A stretch of 6,419 bases of DNA from Thermoplasmata archaeon (lineage in GTDB: Archaea; Thermoplasmatota; Thermoplasmata; Thermoplasmatales; GCA-001856825), in the NCBI GenBank assembly GCA_021831005.1, contig JAKBNO010000122.1:1-6419 (forward strand). Direction: 5' to 3'. The translations under genes were made by a program, and so were the position numbers. The notes under the pieces were generated by a model. It ran no database searches. It worked only from the letters and a program-made list of their open reading frames with translations, and had not been told where the DNA came from. Shown here in pieces: positions 4,927 through 6,419 of the stretch; the stretch's first letter is position 1; the number at the start of each line of letters is the position of its first letter.

Positions 4927-5630
4927 TTATCAGGATCGCTACGAAGGAAGATTGGGGGGCGATCAGCAATCTTTCGAGAATATCCGGATATAGCGATTGG
5001 ATCAACGATACTGGAATAGAGTTCTTGGAAAGCGGTTATACCATGGTTGCAGAGGGTGAAGGTATACTCGGATTTGCAAAGGCCGAAGATGCTGGAGACG
5101 GATCTATGTGGTTAAGCGCGCTGAGAGTTCATCCATCACACAGAAGGAGAGGAATAGGTGAAGATATTACAAAATTTGCTCTGGAACTGGCAAAGAAAAG
5201 AGGTTCCAAGTTTGCAAGGATGTTCGTAGAACCATCGAATCATAAATCCATTAACCTTGTAAAGAAGCTGGGATTCGAGTTTAGGGAAGACTACAGTATC
5301 TTCTGCGGATCAATCGATACTTCTGGCTGGCAACTTTCCAACCTTGAAGAGGATGTGTACGTTGGCGCTGGTTGGGCATTCGTTAGATTGAAGGATTACG
5401 GATTGAGCGATCTTTCTGTAAAAGAAAGGGAAGGTGTAATAGTTATTGAGAAAGATAGACCCAATAACAACGCATTTCAGACCATAATAATTAGCGGAGA
5501 ACTCAAAATGTTGAGCGTCACCAATTCCGGATATGTAGCCGTTCCGTCTAAATGGCAAGATCAGGTCGCGAAGTTTCTCAAACCATTTGAGGACTTTGCT
5601 GCCGCATCTCTTTTTGAACTAAAAATTTAG
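4923..5630 (+). CDS. GNAT-family N-acetyltransferase with an additional C-terminal domain
   Basis: This 235-residue protein transfers an acyl group from acyl-CoA to an amine. The N-terminal 125 residues are a complete GNAT fold: MIIRIATKEDWGAI (1-14) is the first strand and helix, WLSALRVHP (63-71) is the central strand, RRRGIG (74-79) is the pyrophosphate-binding motif A, and FVEPSNHKSINLVKKLGFEF (101-120) is the motif B region. Residues from about 131 to 235 form a second domain that I do not recognise, ending in a helix-rich stretch around WQDQVAKFLKPFEDF. It could bind the acceptor or be a degenerate GNAT half. The start is GTG 4923: an in-frame TAA lies at 4890-4892, no ATG lies between, and the first residues fit the usual GNAT N-terminus. 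After the TAG, 69 bases separate it from the convergent SHOCT gene, with only a pyrimidine-rich stretch (about 5674-5690). Acceptor substrate unknown. Confidence 0.9.
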   Translation: MIIRIATKEDWGAISNLSRISGYSDWINDTGIEFLESGYTMVAEGEGILGFAKAEDAGDGSMWLSALRVHPSHRRRGIGEDITKFALELAKKRGSKFARMFVEPSNHKSINLVKKLGFEFREDYSIFCGSIDTSGWQLSNLEEDVYVGAGWAFVRLKDYGLSDLSVKEREGVIVIEKDRPNNNAFQTIIISGELKMLSVTNSGYVAVPSKWQDQVAKFLKPFEDFAAASLFELKI

Positions 5631-5699
5631 ATCCTGTCATCCACACCTACCGGTCAGTTCGTGCTATTGCAGTAATTTCTGATTTCTCTCTCGAGATCA

Positions 5700-6095
5700 T
5701 CATAAATTCATCCCTCTTTTACTGTGAATGTCGTCCATCATCTTGTCCAACTGCTCCTTTGTTATCTCCCCCTTTGCATACCTCTCTCGAAGTATCTCCT
5801 CTGCCCTGTCATGCTCCCACCAGTTCCAGTCGTGCATATGATGATGGTCATGCCATCTCCAGGGCCTGAAGAAGAACCTGACGATGAAGAATAGGATCCA
5901 GAGGAAAAAGAACAGTCCAATAAGGTTCCATATCCAGTTCCAGGGGTCGAAACTCAAGGCTGTAGAATTGGTAGGAGAAAGTACGCGCCTCCCTCCTGAC
6001 ATCACCACTTCAAGAACTGTAGCTACACCAATCAGAATGAACATTCCAGCAAGGCCGATCCAGACCCACTTGAATCCATCATTTCTCCCGTTCAT
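5700..6095 (-). CDS. SHOCT-domain membrane protein with His/Trp-rich linker
   Basis: This 131-residue protein has two membrane helices (about 10-32 and 52-76), then a linker with H82, H84-H86, H88 and H95 interleaved with Trp, Asp and Met (78-95), and a C-terminal SHOCT motif (about 98-123) with the typical A-E-E-I-L-R-E-R-Y-A-K-G-E-I-T-K-E-Q-L pattern. SHOCT is a short helical hairpin found at the ends of many small membrane or secreted proteins and thought to mediate oligomerisation. The linker could bind a transition metal. That is inference from composition. I chose ATG 6095 because GGAG stands 6 bases ahead of it. A GTG at 6116 would add seven residues (MEIEEIE) but lacks a good ribosome site. 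The gene follows the 83-residue membrane protein by 28 bases and is probably cotranscribed with it. Confidence 0.83.
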   Translation of the reverse strand: MNGRNDGFKWVWIGLAGMFILIGVATVLEVVMSGGRRVLSPTNSTALSFDPWNWIWNLIGLFFFLWILFFIVRFFFRPWRWHDHHHMHDWNWWEHDRAEEILRERYAKGEITKEQLDKMMDDIHSKRGMNL

Positions 6096-6101
6096 TTCTA
6101 T

Positions 6102-6105
6102 CTCC
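6102..6105 (-). promoter_or_regulatory. Shine-Dalgarno site deciding the SHOCT gene start
   Basis: On the minus strand GAGGAG ends 6 bases before ATG 6095. It favours this ATG over the in-frame GTG at 6116, within whose short extension the site lies. Confidence 0.5.
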
Positions 6106-6123
6106 TCTATCTCCACTCCAGTA

Positions 6124-6375
6124 TTACATTCTTGGTTTCTGGCTTTGGCTCTTCCAATACATTCTTGGAAATCCTGAAATTAATATTGCCTGAACCAAAA
6201 TCAAGAATATTTCTCCAGACCCAAACGAAAGGATGAATATGGTTTGATAAAACCTAGACGTGTTGAACTCGGCGATTCCGTTCATGTAGACCCCTAGACC
6301 TCCCATGGTCAAGGCGAAAACGATAATTAAAATCCAGATGTTATTTGCAATCTTTTGAGCCAGCCGTCTGTTCAT
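6124..6375 (-). CDS. Small membrane protein with two predicted helices, function unknown
   Basis: This 83-residue protein has a basic N-terminus (MNRRLAQK), a hydrophobic segment at about 13-32, an exterior-type loop (MNGIAEFNTSRFYQ, 31-44), a second hydrophobic segment at about 44-68, and a basic tail rich in Lys, Arg and Ser. By the positive-inside rule both ends face the cytoplasm. I recognise no family. Its ATG overlaps the stop of a preceding frame as ATGA, and the SHOCT protein gene follows 28 bases after its stop, so it sits in the middle of an operon. That context, with regular membrane topology, makes it more than a chance frame. A role with the SHOCT protein in one membrane complex is possible but untested. 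Confidence 0.65.
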   Translation of the reverse strand: MNRRLAQKIANNIWILIIVFALTMGGLGVYMNGIAEFNTSRFYQTIFILSFGSGEIFLILVQAILISGFPRMYWKSQSQKPRM

Positions 6376-6419
6376 TCTTTCTCAACCCATTCCACTGTAA
6401 CCGTTCTCGAAACATTATG
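6372..6419 (-). CDS. C-terminal end of an unidentified upstream gene, cut by the window edge
   Basis: The frame is open from the right edge and ends at TGA 6374-6372, which overlaps the ATG of the 83-residue gene (ATGA). It encodes only 15 residues (HNVSRTVTVEWVEKE), a strand-like stretch with a charged end as at many protein termini. The overlap matches the operon style of the PadR-ABC genes. Nothing about function can be read from this length. Confidence 0.45.
   Translation of the reverse strand, partial: HNVSRTVTVEWVEKE

Noticed and set aside
5619..5630. CTAAAAATTTAG near-palindrome at the GNAT stop as a bidirectional terminator
   Set aside because: It lies inside the coding end of the GNAT gene and the T run on either strand is five or fewer. 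Too weak to annotate.
1..6419. CRISPR array, tRNA, rRNA, C/D box RNA, riboswitch or replication origin
   Set aside because: Reading both strands found no regularly spaced repeats, no cloverleaf-like sequence with a CCA-adjacent stem, and no paired C and D boxes at the right spacing. I saw no origin-like repeat cluster.

Overview
The window looks like chromosomal DNA from an archaeon. Transcription signals are archaeal: TATA-like boxes sit 22-26 bases ahead of start codons, with no room for a leader, at the PadR gene and at the antiporter gene. Start and stop codons overlap as ATGA between genes of the same operon, T-rich tracts replace hairpin terminators, and the protein set is typical of small archaeal genomes. 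The AT-leaning composition and gene style would fit a Thermoplasmata-type euryarchaeon. That placement is a guess, because no rRNA or other phylogenetic marker is present.

Layout, left to right. Bases 1-179 hold the tail of a gene that resembles a ribbon-helix-helix antitoxin, followed by a doubtful 31-codon frame. Bases 180-302 are the control region of the next operon, with an oligo-T tract, a TATCGA-repeat palindrome and a TATA box. Bases 303-2637 are a tight three-gene operon on the plus strand: a PadR-family repressor, an ABC-2 exporter ATPase and its membrane permease, joined by two ATGA overlaps. On the minus strand follow a soluble DUF218/YdcF-like protein (2746-3324) and, upstream of it, a CPA2-type cation/proton antiporter (3486-4673). 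The 161 bases between these two genes hold several small inverted repeats built on TTCC/GGAA. A divergent intergenic region (4674-4922) separates the antiporter from a plus-strand GNAT acetyltransferase with an extra C-terminal domain (4923-5630). The right end is a minus-strand operon of small membrane proteins: the last codons of an unidentified gene (to 6372), an 83-residue two-helix protein, and a SHOCT-domain protein with two membrane helices and a His/Trp-rich linker.

How the genes may work together. The PadR-ABC operon reads as a self-regulated drug or metabolite efflux module: the repressor would sense a ligand and control its own promoter, and the two transporter genes export an unknown substrate. 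The antiporter would serve pH or cation homeostasis. The other genes are not obviously linked by function. I see no complete mobile element, CRISPR array, tRNA or rRNA. I also see no clearly new multi-gene system. The least-explained items are the small membrane-protein operon with its His/Trp linker, the intergenic inverted repeats, and the TTG-started leaderless antiporter gene.
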